IMG/VR virus record: IMGVR_UViG_3300013103_000050
Span: 1-27,329 of that record
Origin: a virus
Length of the DNA stretch: 27,329 bases
Direction: 5' to 3' (one strand)
Below the pieces are notes generated by a model, which was not told where the DNA came from, did no database searches, and worked only from the letters and a program-made list of their open reading frames with translations. Positions 6,445 through 14,455 of the stretch are shown here, one piece after another. Both the position numbers and the translations under genes were made by a program. Numbering within the stretch: position 1 is the stretch's first letter; each line of letters begins with the position of its first letter.

Positions 6445-8877
6445 ATGGGATTTCAATTATCTCCAGGTGTTAATGTTAGTGAAGTTGATTTAACAGGATT
6501 TGTACCTGCCGTTGGAACAAGTGGTGGTGCTTTTGTTGGTCAGTTTGAGTGGGGTCCAGTATTGGATTACACCACACTAGAAAATAAGAAATTATTACAA
6601 AAGTGGTTTGGTAAACCAAATGATGTAAATTACCGTGATTGGTTTTCATGTTCAAACTTTTTGGATTATTCAAATAATCTGAATATTGTTCGTGTAGTCG
6701 ATGATGCGGTTGCTTTAAATTCTGATGTTGTTGGAACAGGTATTTTAATTAAAAATTCAACACATTATACCGAAGTTTATGGTACTCCATTGGGAGATGC
6801 TTCATTTATGGCATCAAAATATCCAGGATCAAAAGGTGATACCATTCGTATAATTGTTATTGATAATAACACATATGATGAAGTTGCTTTGGATTATGGT
6901 GATGTTTTACCAAATAAACCAGAAACAAGTGATTATGTTAGAAATGTTGGTGGTGAAAATGATGAAGTACATATTTTAGTTTTAGATACATTAGGTAATT
7001 TTACTGGTGTTCCTGGAGCAGTTCTTGAAACTTATGAATTCTTATCAAAAGCTAGTGATGCTGTTGATTTAGACGGTAAACCAATTTTTTATGGTAGTGT
7101 TTTAAACAAAGAATCAGAATATGTATGGTTCTTAGAAGTTCCAGATAGTGCAGATCTTGCCGTTGGTGGATCAATTCAATCAATCAGTCTTATTGATGGT
7201 GGTGATGGTTATACTGTTGCTCCCGCAGTTGTTATTACTGGTGATGGTTCAGGTGCTACTGCTACTGCTGTTTTAGCAAGTACAGGTGAAGTTTGGGATG
7301 ATGTTATCATTACTCTTAATGATCGATATGCAATTGCTCCAACAATTACTGTAAATGGTGATGGTTCAGGTGCTCTTGCTACTGCTGTTTTAACAAGTGA
7401 TGGTGAACTTGATTCAATTACACTTTCAAATGGTGGAGCAGGATATAATGTTGGTGATACGATTGCCGTAACAGGTGATGGTGTTGGTGCAACTGCTGAG
7501 GTTGGTTCTGAAACTGGTAATGTAATTGATACAATCATAGTTACAAATGCAGGGTCAGGTTATACAACTATTGTAATCGATCCGGATACTACTTCTGGTG
7601 GTGGATCAGGTGGTGTTGCTACTGGTAATCTTACATTTGAAGTTGATGTTGTAAATATCACAAATGGTGGTTCAGCGTATACAAGTGCTACAATCGCATT
7701 TAATAGTGGTATTGCTACTGCTACCGTTACTGTTCAATTTGCAGTTGATGCTGTAAATATTGTTGTAAATGGTTCAGATTATATTGATGGTACAACTGTT
7801 GTTGATATTGCTATTGAAAATGGCGTTCAAGCTACTGGTACTGCCGTTGTAACTCCAGGAGCAGATTATGATGCTATTTGGAATACCCCTGCTTTAAACA
7901 GTAAATATCAATCACTAGCAAGTGCTTGGGATAAACAATTTACAGGTGGTGTTGATTCAGCAAATGTTGATGAAAGTGCATTAATTGAAGGTTGGGACAT
8001 GTTCCGAAATTCAGAAGTTGTTGATGTATCATTACTTATTATTGGTGATGCTGGTGAAGGTATCGGTCCGAATTCACATACAACTGTTGTTAAACATGTA
8101 GTTGAAAATATTGCAAGTTGGAGAAAAGATTGTGTTGCATTTTTCAGTCCAAAATATTCAGATGTTGTTAATCAACCCGAAACGTTAGCGGTAGAAAATT
8201 GTGTTAATACACGAAACAATGTCAACATTTCAAGTTCATACGGATTTATGGATAGTGGTTGGAAATATCAATATGATGTTCACAATGACAAATATCGTTG
8301 GATTCCATTAAATGCTGATATGGCTGGTGTTTGTGCTCAAAGTGATTTAGCCCGTGATCCTTGGTGGAGTCCTGCTGGATTTAATCGTGGACAGATTAAA
8401 AATGTTATTAAATTAGCATTAAATCCAAATAAGGGAAATCGTGATGAACTATATCAATCGAATGTAAATCCGGTTGTATCGTTTGTTGGTGAGGGAGTAT
8501 TACTATATGGTGATAGAACTCAATTAGCAAGACCAAGTTTATTCCAAAAATTAAACGTTCGTAGATTGTTTATTGTACTTGAAAAAGCGATTGCAAGATC
8601 TGCCAAATATCAATTATTTGAATTCAATGATGCATTTACAAGAGCACAATTTGTTTCACAAGTTGAGCCATATTTACGTGATGTTCAAGGTCGTAGGGGA
8701 ATTAATGATTTCCGTGTAGTGTGTGATGAAACTAATAATACAGGCGAAGTAATTGATCGTTCTGAATTTGTTGGTGATATTTACATTAAACCAAATAACT
8801 CAATTAATTTCATTCAATTAAACTTTGTTGCGGTTCGTAATGGTGTTGATTTTGATGAAATCGTTGGTAAATTTTAA
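6445..8877 (+). CDS. 18: Tail sheath protein gp18 with a large repeat insertion
   Basis: The contractile sheath subunit. The N-terminal domain starts SPGVNVSEVDLTGFVPAVGTSGGAFVGQFEWGP, as in T4-like sheaths. The conserved C-terminal assembly domain runs from about 515 to 810, with WGP-type and DPWWSPAGFNRGQIKNV (638-654), NVNPVVSF..GEGVLLYGDRT (673-691), NVRRLFIVLEKAI (704-716) and the terminal AVRNGVDFDEIVGKF. At 810 residues it is about 150 longer than T4 gp18 (659). The excess is explained by a Gly/Thr/Val-rich insertion at about residues 243-472 (nt 7171-7860) of tandem units such as LIDGGDGYTVAPAVVITGDG, LSNGGAGYNVGDTIAVTGDG and VTNAGSGYTTIVI. These units resemble the domain in the protein at 1510-2001. 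The insertion replaces or extends the protruding, surface-exposed sheath domain and probably decorates the outside of the tail. Confidence 0.95.
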   Translation: MGFQLSPGVNVSEVDLTGFVPAVGTSGGAFVGQFEWGPVLDYTTLENKKLLQKWFGKPNDVNYRDWFSCSNFLDYSNNLNIVRVVDDAVALNSDVVGTGILIKNSTHYTEVYGTPLGDASFMASKYPGSKGDTIRIIVIDNNTYDEVALDYGDVLPNKPETSDYVRNVGGENDEVHILVLDTLGNFTGVPGAVLETYEFLSKASDAVDLDGKPIFYGSVLNKESEYVWFLEVPDSADLAVGGSIQSISLIDGGDGYTVAPAVVITGDGSGATATAVLASTGEVWDDVIITLNDRYAIAPTITVNGDGSGALATAVLTSDGELDSITLSNGGAGYNVGDTIAVTGDGVGATAEVGSETGNVIDTIIVTNAGSGYTTIVIDPDTTSGGGSGGVATGNLTFEVDVVNITNGGSAYTSATIAFNSGIATATVTVQFAVDAVNIVVNGSDYIDGTTVVDIAIENGVQATGTAVVTPGADYDAIWNTPALNSKYQSLASAWDKQFTGGVDSANVDESALIEGWDMFRNSEVVDVSLLIIGDAGEGIGPNSHTTVVKHVVENIASWRKDCVAFFSPKYSDVVNQPETLAVENCVNTRNNVNISSSYGFMDSGWKYQYDVHNDKYRWIPLNADMAGVCAQSDLARDPWWSPAGFNRGQIKNVIKLALNPNKGNRDELYQSNVNPVVSFVGEGVLLYGDRTQLARPSLFQKLNVRRLFIVLEKAIARSAKYQLFEFNDAFTRAQFVSQVEPYLRDVQGRRGINDFRVVCDETNNTGEVIDRSEFVGDIYIKPNNSINFIQLNFVAVRNGVDFDEIVGKF
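7171..7860 (+). repeat. Degenerate tandem GG-x-GY repeats within gp18
   Basis: About six to seven imperfect protein-level units, each roughly 30-40 residues: N-G-G-[AS]-x-Y, a strand, T/N-G-D-G-x-G-A-x-A-x-A, a strand. DNA copies are diverged, but GGTGATGGTTCAGGTGCT recurs at 7241 and 7357, so part of the array is recently duplicated. Confidence 0.75.
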
Positions 8878-8890
8878 TAAGGAGTAAGTA

Positions 8891-9415
8891 ATGGGAATTG
8901 GAGTTAATGAGTTTATAGCCAACTTTGAACATGGTGGTTATAGACCAAATTTATTTAAGGTATCAATTGCAAGTCCATTTATGGTTAATGCTACCAAATC
9001 ATCATACTTGTGTAAGTCAACAAGTTTGCCACCTAGTAATTTAGGTTTGGCAGATGTGTCTTATATGGGTCGTAAGATTAAGATCGCTGGTGATAAGGAG
9101 TTTCCATCATGGACAACTGATTTTTATGAGGATAACGATATGGTAAATCGTAAATCTTTTGAATATTGGTTATCAAAAATTTCAGCACATGAAGCTAATA
9201 CTGGTTATATTAAACCAAGTGAGTATTATGCTACTATTGTTTTGGATTTATTGAGTCATGAAACTGGTAATCCGGTTAGAACGTATAAACTAATTAATGC
9301 TTTTCCAACAGAAGTTGGTGAGCTGGCATTAGCATATGATTCTAATGATACAATTGGTGAATTTTCGGTAACATGGGAATTTAACTATTGGACAGTAAAC
9401 GATATTGATATTTAA
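8891..9415 (+). CDS. 19: Tail tube protein gp19
   Basis: The inner tail tube subunit, 174 residues (T4 gp19: 163). Characteristic start: VNEFIANFEHGGYRPNLFKVSI, then CKSTSLPPSNLGLADVSYMGRKIKIAGDKEF, FPSWTTDFYEDNDMVNRKSFEYWLSKI, and a C-terminal AFPTEVGELALAYDSNDTIGEFSVTWEFNYW. This is the single beta-barrel fold shared with other tube and Hcp proteins. Ribosome-binding site AAGGAG ends about six bases before the ATG, 13 bases after the sheath stop, so it is co-transcribed with gp18. It is followed by a strong terminator. Confidence 0.95.
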   Translation: MGIGVNEFIANFEHGGYRPNLFKVSIASPFMVNATKSSYLCKSTSLPPSNLGLADVSYMGRKIKIAGDKEFPSWTTDFYEDNDMVNRKSFEYWLSKISAHEANTGYIKPSEYYATIVLDLLSHETGNPVRTYKLINAFPTEVGELALAYDSNDTIGEFSVTWEFNYWTVNDIDI

Positions 9416-9430
9416 AATCAAGTAATATAA

Positions 9431-9459
9431 AAAGGGTAAATTTTGGTTTACCCTTTTTT
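9431..9459 (+). terminator. Rho-independent terminator after gp19
   Basis: Stem AAAGGGTAAA (9431-9440) and TTTACCCTTT (9447-9456) with a 6-base loop, ending in a six-T run. It closes the sheath-tube unit and is followed at once by a late promoter for gp20. Confidence 0.88.
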
Positions 9460-9464
9460 ATATG

Positions 9465-9472
9465 TATAAATA
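9465..9472 (+). promoter_or_regulatory. Late promoter upstream of gp20 (TATAAATA)
   Basis: Exact late octamer six bases after the T-run of the preceding terminator and 30 bases before the portal ATG at 9502. It restarts transcription for the portal-core-protease unit. Confidence 0.8.
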
Positions 9473-9501
9473 CTTCTATAACAATTTGAAATAGGTTTAC
9501 T

Positions 9502-11028
9502 ATGGAATTATTTGGCTGGAATATAAAGAAAATCGTTGGGAATAACCCAAAGGGTACTACATTTGTACAACCCCATAAAGAAGATGGGGCAATTGAGATC
9601 CATAATCAAGATGGATTTGCAAGTCAAAATGAACATATTATCAATCTGGATAATATTCCTACTGATGATTACAATTTAATTGTAACATATCGAAATTTAG
9701 CATTAAACCAATATATTGATGAAGGTATTCAAGAAGTTGTAAATGAAGCAATCATTCCGGATAATTTTGCCGATATTGTAAGTTTAAATCTTGATGCTAT
9801 TGAACCATCAATACTTTCTGAAAAAATGAAAGAAAGGTTAATAGAAGAATTTGATGAAATTTTAAGATTATTAAATTTTAAAAATGATGCATATGGATTA
9901 TTCCAAAAATGGTATATTGATGGAAGAATTTATTTCCATAAAATGATCGATAAGAATAAAATTAAAAAAGGTATTACACAATTAATGCCTATTGACCCAT
10001 TGGATATTAAATTAATCCGTGAGGTTAAAAGTACAACAACTGACGCTGTTCCTCTATATAAAACAGAAGATATAAACGAATATTATATTTATGATAAATT
10101 GGCTATTAAAAGTAAAAATAGCTATGCAGATACAAGTGCTGTTAAGATTGCCAAAGAAAATATTACATATGTAACATCTGGATTAGCTTCTTCTGATGGT
10201 TTGGTTATTTTAAGTTATTTGTATAAATCTATTAAACCATTTAACAATTTAAAGATGATGGAAGATTCTTTAATTGTTTATCGTGTAAGTCGTGCTCCCG
10301 AAAGACGTATTTTTTATGTTGATGTTGGTTCTTTACCAACTGGTAAAGCTGAACAATATTTAAAAAATGTTATGGATAAGTTTTCTACTAAGATTACTTA
10401 TGATGTAAATACTGGTGCTATTTCAAATCGTAAAAACTATCAATCAATCATGGAAGATTATTGGTTACCAAGACGAGAAGGTGGAAAAGGAACAGAAGTT
10501 TCAACACTACCTGGGGGTCAAAACTTGGGTGAATTGGAAGATGTTAATTACATGAAAACCAAATTATATAAGTCTTTGGGTATTCCATTATCAAGATTTC
10601 AAGATGATAGTGCATCATTTAATTTAGGTAGAACATCCGAAATTACAAGGGATGAATTAAGATTCAATAAATTTGTTAATAGACTGAGAGTTAAATTTTC
10701 AGGATTATTTGAAGATTTATTAAGAACCAATTTAATTTTAAAACAAATAATTGAACCAAAAGAATGGGAAAATATTGTTCAGGATATTAAATATGTTTAT
10801 AACGAGGACAATTATTTTGCCGAGTTAAAAGAAGTTGAAATACTTCAAGAACGTATGAACACTTACGAAATTATAAATAATAATGGAGTAATAGGAAAAT
10901 ATTTATCTAATGATACCGTTAGAAAAACTGTATTGAAACAAACACAGGAAGAAATGGAATATGAAGATAAATTGATTGAAAAAGAAAAAACTGTAAAACA
11001 ATATCAACCAAAAGAAGAAGAATTTTAA
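9502..11028 (+). CDS. 20: Portal protein gp20
   Basis: The dodecameric portal at the unique head vertex, which initiates prohead assembly and carries the packaging motor. It has 508 residues against 524 in T4. Family blocks: YRNLALNQYIDEGIQEVVNEAII (about 56-78), FKNDAYGLFQKWYIDGRIYFHKMID, PIDPLDIKLIREV, APERRIFYVDVGSLPTGKAEQYL (RAPERR near residue 264), and GGKGTEVSTLPGGQNLGELEDV..MKTKLYKSLGIPLSRF. The last block is the most conserved stretch in marine T4-like portals, the region targeted by g20 diversity surveys. The C-terminal ~25 residues are a Glu/Lys-rich tail. A TATAAATA at 10872 lies within the coding sequence and may be a promoter for the genes that follow. No obvious Shine-Dalgarno stronger than AATAGG precedes the ATG. 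Confidence 0.96.
   Translation: MELFGWNIKKIVGNNPKGTTFVQPHKEDGAIEIHNQDGFASQNEHIINLDNIPTDDYNLIVTYRNLALNQYIDEGIQEVVNEAIIPDNFADIVSLNLDAIEPSILSEKMKERLIEEFDEILRLLNFKNDAYGLFQKWYIDGRIYFHKMIDKNKIKKGITQLMPIDPLDIKLIREVKSTTTDAVPLYKTEDINEYYIYDKLAIKSKNSYADTSAVKIAKENITYVTSGLASSDGLVILSYLYKSIKPFNNLKMMEDSLIVYRVSRAPERRIFYVDVGSLPTGKAEQYLKNVMDKFSTKITYDVNTGAISNRKNYQSIMEDYWLPRREGGKGTEVSTLPGGQNLGELEDVNYMKTKLYKSLGIPLSRFQDDSASFNLGRTSEITRDELRFNKFVNRLRVKFSGLFEDLLRTNLILKQIIEPKEWENIVQDIKYVYNEDNYFAELKEVEILQERMNTYEIINNNGVIGKYLSNDTVRKTVLKQTQEEMEYEDKLIEKEKTVKQYQPKEEEF
10872..10879 (+). promoter_or_regulatory. Possible internal late promoter (TATAAATA) in the 3' end of gp20
   Basis: Exact octamer, about 160 bases before the gp67-like gene. 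It lies in coding sequence that encodes an Ile/Asn run, so AT-rich coding could produce it by chance. Confidence 0.35.
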
Positions 11029-11040
11029 GGGGATAAAAAT

Positions 11041-11178
11041 ATGAGCTATGTAGACAACGTAATAAACAAAAAACCAGAAGAATTTAAACATGATGTAATT
11101 GCAACAATCAAAGAAAAGATTGGTGGATATATTGATTGGCGTAAAAATCAAATTGCAAAGGAACTATTCAAAAAATGA
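11041..11178 (+). CDS. 67: Small prohead core protein, gp67-like
   Basis: A 45-residue frame between portal and the gp68-like gene, starting MSYVDNVINKKPEEFKHDVI and ending QIAKELFKK. It has a strong ribosome-binding site (AAGGGG) eight bases before the ATG, and its stop overlaps the next start (ATGA, 11175-11178). Position is exactly that of T4 gene 67, whose product (80 residues) is a prohead core protein needed for head shape. Distant T4-like phages have short proteins here ending in an amphipathic helix, as this one does. Sequence alone is too short to prove homology; position, translation signals and the helix pattern support it. Confidence 0.7.
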   Translation: MSYVDNVINKKPEEFKHDVIATIKEKIGGYIDWRKNQIAKELFKK

Positions 11179-11600
11179 TTTCATATAAAGAGTTCAATGA
11201 AGATTTATTTGAAGATCTAAACGATGAACGATTATTTGACATCATTTTAGAAGAATATGAAGATGATGATTTATTATCGGAAGATGATACAAGTTTCATC
11301 ATGGAATATTTAGATTCAAATGAATTTGAAAACGAAGAATTTATTGCCGAAAAAACTTATTTAAAAAAGGTTTTGGGTGGTGGTAGACGTATTCGTAAAA
11401 AAGATACACGTAAATTAAAATCTTTACAGTCTGATGGTAAGGGTGGTGTTAAAAAACTATCTGCTGGAAAACGTCATAAACTAAAAAAACAAGCTAAGAA
11501 AGCATGGAAGAAAGGTGGTAGACGTTCGGCCTCTGCTAAAAAACGTGTAGCTAAAAAGACCAAGAAAACACAACGTAAAAAAGGTGGTACAATCTCATGA
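11175..11600 (+). CDS. 68: Prohead core protein, gp68-like, with very basic C-terminal half
   Basis: A 141-residue protein in the gene 68 position (T4 gp68 is about the same length). It overlaps its neighbours on both sides by ATGA. Composition is sharply split: residues 1-58 are very acidic (ILEEYEDDDLLSEDD), then comes FIAE (56-59), then residues 60-141 are extremely Lys/Arg-rich (GGGRRIRKKDTRKLK, KKAWKKGGRRSASAKKR). FIAE followed by K resembles a gp21 cleavage site, F-x-x-E at P4-P1. Cleavage there would remove the acid half and release an 82-residue histone-like basic peptide. Inference: a core protein that becomes a DNA-binding internal peptide after maturation, or whose acid half masks the basic half until then. 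Confidence 0.75.
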   Translation: MISYKEFNEDLFEDLNDERLFDIILEEYEDDDLLSEDDTSFIMEYLDSNEFENEEFIAEKTYLKKVLGGGRRIRKKDTRKLKSLQSDGKGGVKKLSAGKRHKLKKQAKKAWKKGGRRSASAKKRVAKKTKKTQRKKGGTIS

Positions 11601-12247
11601 TTTTAATGCGAGAAGAATTTGAAGATATTCAATCAAATATCATAACAGAAAGTGAAGGTAAAAAGACAATGTATATTGAGGGTGTATTTATGCAAGATAC
11701 ACTTAAAAATAGAAATGGTCGTGTTTATCCAAAAAGTGTTATGTCTCATGCGGTAAAACAATATAATGAGAAATATGTACAAAAACATAGATCATTGGGC
11801 GAATTAAATCATCCTACACAAGCAACTGTTAATCCTGAAAAAGCATGTCATTTAATTACACATTTAAAAGAAGATGGTAATAATTGGATTGGTAAAGCGA
11901 AAGTTTTAAATACTCCAATGGGGTCAATTGTTAAAAATTTGATTGAAGATGGTGTTCAATTAGGTGTTAGTTCAAGAGGTTTAGGTACTGTAAAAGAATC
12001 TAATGGTTCTAATGTTGTACAAAATGACTATTGGATTTCCGCTGTTGATACTGTATTTGATCCATCAGCACCAGATGCATTTGTTAATGGTATCATGGAA
12101 AACAAAGAATGGATTTTTGAAAATGGTGTATTAGTTGAACAAGATATTGAAAAAATTCAAGATGAAGTTAATATCCTTGTACACAAAAGACAGTTCAATG
12201 AAGATGCTATGGAAAAAATATTCCAAAAAGTCATTACAAATATATAA
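11597..12247 (+). CDS. 21: Prohead maturation protease gp21
   Basis: Serine protease of the herpesvirus-assemblin fold that digests the scaffold and trims capsid proteins after assembly. It has 216 residues against 212 in T4. Catalytic candidates: H72 in LGELNHPTQATVNP and S125/S126 in LGVSSRGLGTV, both in their conserved contexts. IEGVFMQDTLKNRNGRVYPKSVM near the N terminus and VDTVFDPSAPDAFV (150-163) are further family blocks. The start at 11597 overlaps the gp68-like stop by ATGA; an ATG at 11606 (residue 4) is an alternative. It sits between core and scaffold genes, its usual place. Likely substrates here are gp22, gp23, the gp68-like protein and perhaps the metalloprotease at 713. Confidence 0.95.
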   Translation: MILMREEFEDIQSNIITESEGKKTMYIEGVFMQDTLKNRNGRVYPKSVMSHAVKQYNEKYVQKHRSLGELNHPTQATVNPEKACHLITHLKEDGNNWIGKAKVLNTPMGSIVKNLIEDGVQLGVSSRGLGTVKESNGSNVVQNDYWISAVDTVFDPSAPDAFVNGIMENKEWIFENGVLVEQDIEKIQDEVNILVHKRQFNEDAMEKIFQKVITNI

Positions 12248-12250
12248 TTT

Positions 12251-12258
12251 TATAAATA
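12251..12258 (+). promoter_or_regulatory. Late promoter upstream of gp22 (TATAAATA)
   Basis: Exact octamer four bases after the gp21 stop and 47 bases before gp22, whose ribosome-binding site is AGGAGAAATT. It gives separate, stronger expression of scaffold over protease. Confidence 0.75.
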
Positions 12259-12304
12259 TATAAAATATATAAAAATAATTAATTATTATTAGGAGAAATT
12301 AACA

Positions 12305-13075
12305 ATGCCAAAATTATTCACAGACGAAGATAAAACAATTCTTTTTGAAGGTGTTGATATTGCTGATGATAATCAAAATGAATTCATGGTTAAAATGGAA
12401 TCAATGATTACATCAAAGGTATCTGAATTAAAAACTAAATTAAATGAAAGTTTTGAAGCTGAAAAAGATGGAATTTTAGTATCACACAAAAAAGAAATCA
12501 CAGAAGATATGGAAACAAAAATTGATTCATACCTTGATTATGTGGTTGAAACTTGGGTAGAAGATAACGAAATTGCTCTGGATGCAGGTATCAAAAGCGA
12601 AATCTTAGAAGGATTTGTTTCAGGTCTGAAAGATCTATACGAAGATAATAACATTAACCTTGATGAAGAATCAATTGATGTTGTTGCTAAAGCTGATGAA
12701 AAAATCAATGAACTACAAGGTGATTTAGCCGAATCAATTACTAAAATTGGTGAACTTAAAGAATCAATTGAAGATTTCAAACGTGGAATTATTATCGACA
12801 AATATTCAGACGGTTTAACTGAATCACAGATCGAAAAATTGGATACACTTGTAGAAGGTATTGAATTTGGTTCTGATGAAACATTCAATGAAAAAGTTAA
12901 AATCATCCGTGAGTCTTACTTCAAAGAAGAAAAAGATGATGATGATGATGATGGAGACAAGGATGATGATGATTCTACTGACTTGAAAAAGAAAAAGAAA
13001 GAAAAAGTAGATGAAGCGATAAAACTTGAATCTTTGAATGAAGATTACATTTCAAAATTAGCAAAACGCTTATAA
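12305..13075 (+). CDS. 22: Prohead scaffold (core) protein gp22
   Basis: The main internal scaffold on which gp23 assembles, later degraded by gp21. It has 256 residues (T4: 269), is acidic and almost wholly helical with coiled-coil potential (about residues 20-200). In the middle it has WVEDNEIALDAGIKSEILEGFVSGLKDLYEDNNINL, the most conserved segment of T4-like scaffolds (W-x-E-x-N, E-x-F-x-x-G-x-x-x-L-[FY]). A run of aspartates (about 213-226: DDDDDDGDKDDDD) and a Lys stretch follow. The C terminus DYISKLAKRL fits the conserved amphipathic end that binds the shell. Its own late promoter and strong ribosome-binding site fit the high copy number required. Confidence 0.93.
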   Translation: MPKLFTDEDKTILFEGVDIADDNQNEFMVKMESMITSKVSELKTKLNESFEAEKDGILVSHKKEITEDMETKIDSYLDYVVETWVEDNEIALDAGIKSEILEGFVSGLKDLYEDNNINLDEESIDVVAKADEKINELQGDLAESITKIGELKESIEDFKRGIIIDKYSDGLTESQIEKLDTLVEGIEFGSDETFNEKVKIIRESYFKEEKDDDDDDGDKDDDDSTDLKKKKKEKVDEAIKLESLNEDYISKLAKRL

Positions 13076-13086
13076 AAATACGAAAG

Positions 13087-13094
13087 TATAAATA
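13087..13094 (+). promoter_or_regulatory. Late promoter upstream of gp23 (TATAAATA)
   Basis: Exact octamer in the 56-base gap before the capsid gene, with the strong ribosome-binding site AGGAGA about eight bases before the ATG. The transcript may be the most abundant of the block. Confidence 0.82.
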
Positions 13095-13131
13095 ACTAAA
13101 AGATTATAAAAAAAAATTTAGGAGACACAAA

Positions 13132-14343
13132 ATGCCAAAACCATTAAATGTTCTAGTAGAGAACTGGGACGAAGTTATTAACAATGACAAGTTTGAAAAC
13201 ATTGAAGATAACTATAAACAAAAAGTTACTGCTCAGTTACTTGAAAATCAAGTAGCATTTAGTAAGCAAGCAACACTTAACGAAGCCGGAGAACCTATAA
13301 ATAGCGTTGGTGCTGGTGGAGTTGATAACTATGATCCAATTTTAATCAGCCTTGTAAGACGTATGGCTCCAAAATTGATTGCGTTTGACCTATTAGGTGT
13401 TCAGCCTATGTCCGGTCCAACAGGATTAATCTTTGCCATGAAATCACGTTATAACACTCCATCTGGTGATGAAGCGTTTATGGACGAAGCTAACACCGCT
13501 TTCTCTGGTGCTGGAACGCATACAGGTGATGCTCCAAATCCAACTGCAACAGGTACAGGTATGCCTACTGCTGATGCGGAAGGAAGTGATAATTGGAATG
13601 AAATGGCTTTCTCAATCGAGAAATCAAGCGTTGAAGCTAAATCAAGACAGTTAAAAGCTACTTACTCAATGGAATTAGCTCAAGATTTACGTGCTATTCA
13701 TGGTCTGGATGCTGATAACGAATTATCAAATATTCTTTCAACTGAAATCATTTCAGAAATTAACCGTCAAGTTGTTCGTACCGTATATGATGCGGCCGTA
13801 GAAGGTGCTTCTGATACTACCGTTCCTGGAGTTTTCGATTTAGATATTGATGCTGATGGTCGTTGGTCTGTTGAAAAATTCAAAGGATTGTTATTTAACA
13901 TTGAACGTGATGCGAATAAGATTGCTATTGAAACACGTAGAGGAAAAGGTAACTTTATCTTATGTTCTGCTGATGTTGCAAGTGCTTTACATTTAGCTGG
14001 TGCGTTAGACAATCAAGGTAATAAATTAGACAACAACTTAACTGTTGATCCAACTGGTGCTACTTTCGCAGGTGTGTATCGTGGTCGCATGAAAGTTTAT
14101 GTTGATCCATATGCTACAACTGATTTTTATGTTGTTGGTTATAAGGGTGCGAATCAGTATGATGCTGGTATGTTCTATTGTCCTTATGTTCCATTACAAA
14201 AATTGAGCGCAATTAGTCAAGATACGTTCCAACCTATCATTGGTTTCAAAACCCGTTATGGTATGGTTAGTAATCCTTTCACAAGTATTGCTACTGGCGA
14301 GAATGTATACTACCGCAAAGTTGCTGTAACAAACTTACTGTAA
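13132..14343 (+). CDS. 23: Major capsid protein gp23
   Basis: HK97-fold capsid subunit, 403 residues against 521 in T4. The N-terminal ~51 residues are the removable targeting segment. The likely gp21 cut lies after E51 in TLNEAGEP, equivalent to T4 cleavage after E65. Downstream, YDPILISLVRRMAPKLIAFDLLGVQPMSGPTGLIFAMKSRY is the conserved start of the mature protein used in g23 surveys. WNEMAFSIEKSSVEAKSRQLKATYSMELAQDL follows after only a short Gly/Thr loop, so the T4 insertion (I) domain is largely missing, which accounts for the shorter length. The C-terminal half has IGFKTRYGMVSNPF near the end. Codon choice is less AT-biased than in the neighbours, as usual for very highly expressed genes. 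Confidence 0.97.
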   Translation: MPKPLNVLVENWDEVINNDKFENIEDNYKQKVTAQLLENQVAFSKQATLNEAGEPINSVGAGGVDNYDPILISLVRRMAPKLIAFDLLGVQPMSGPTGLIFAMKSRYNTPSGDEAFMDEANTAFSGAGTHTGDAPNPTATGTGMPTADAEGSDNWNEMAFSIEKSSVEAKSRQLKATYSMELAQDLRAIHGLDADNELSNILSTEIISEINRQVVRTVYDAAVEGASDTTVPGVFDLDIDADGRWSVEKFKGLLFNIERDANKIAIETRRGKGNFILCSADVASALHLAGALDNQGNKLDNNLTVDPTGATFAGVYRGRMKVYVDPYATTDFYVVGYKGANQYDAGMFYCPYVPLQKLSAISQDTFQPIIGFKTRYGMVSNPFTSIATGENVYYRKVAVTNLL

Positions 14344-14370
14344 TAATAACAATAATATGTAAGTAATATT

Positions 14371-14403
14371 AAAAGGGTGGCATTTTTTGCTCACCCTTTT
14401 TTT
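14371..14403 (+). terminator. Rho-independent terminator after gp23
   Basis: Stem AAAAGGGTG (14371-14379) and CACCCTTTT (14392-14400) with a T-rich loop, running into a seven-T tail. It ends the capsid unit. The T-rich loop and flanks are typical of this genome's other terminators. Confidence 0.88.
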
Positions 14404-14407
14404 GTTT

Positions 14408-14415
14408 TATAAATA
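14408..14415 (+). promoter_or_regulatory. Late promoter after the gp23 terminator (TATAAATA)
   Basis: Exact octamer five bases after the T-run and 41 bases before the ATG at 14456, which has the strong ribosome-binding site AGGAGAAAT. It gives the small protein its own late transcript. Confidence 0.8.
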
Positions 14416-14455
14416 CTATTACAATGATTAAATAAATATTTTAGGAGAAATTATT

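Noticed and set aside
7209-7538. 109-codon - strand open frame within gp18
   Set aside because: Shadow of the low-complexity Gly/Thr/Val repeats; it has no start signals, and its Pro/Val/Ser-rich composition is the antisense of the repeat codons.
12241-12300. AT-only inverted repeat before gp22
   Set aside because: Pairing is A:T only with a bulge and leaves the ribosome-binding site free; expected by chance in such AT-rich sequence.
12538-12906. 122-codon - strand open frame within gp22
   Set aside because: Ser/Ile/Leu-rich antisense of a helical acidic gene, with no ribosome-binding site and no promoter.
13466-13654. 62-codon second + frame inside gp23
   Set aside because: Overlaps the conserved capsid frame; it has low-complexity Leu/Gln composition and no translation signal.
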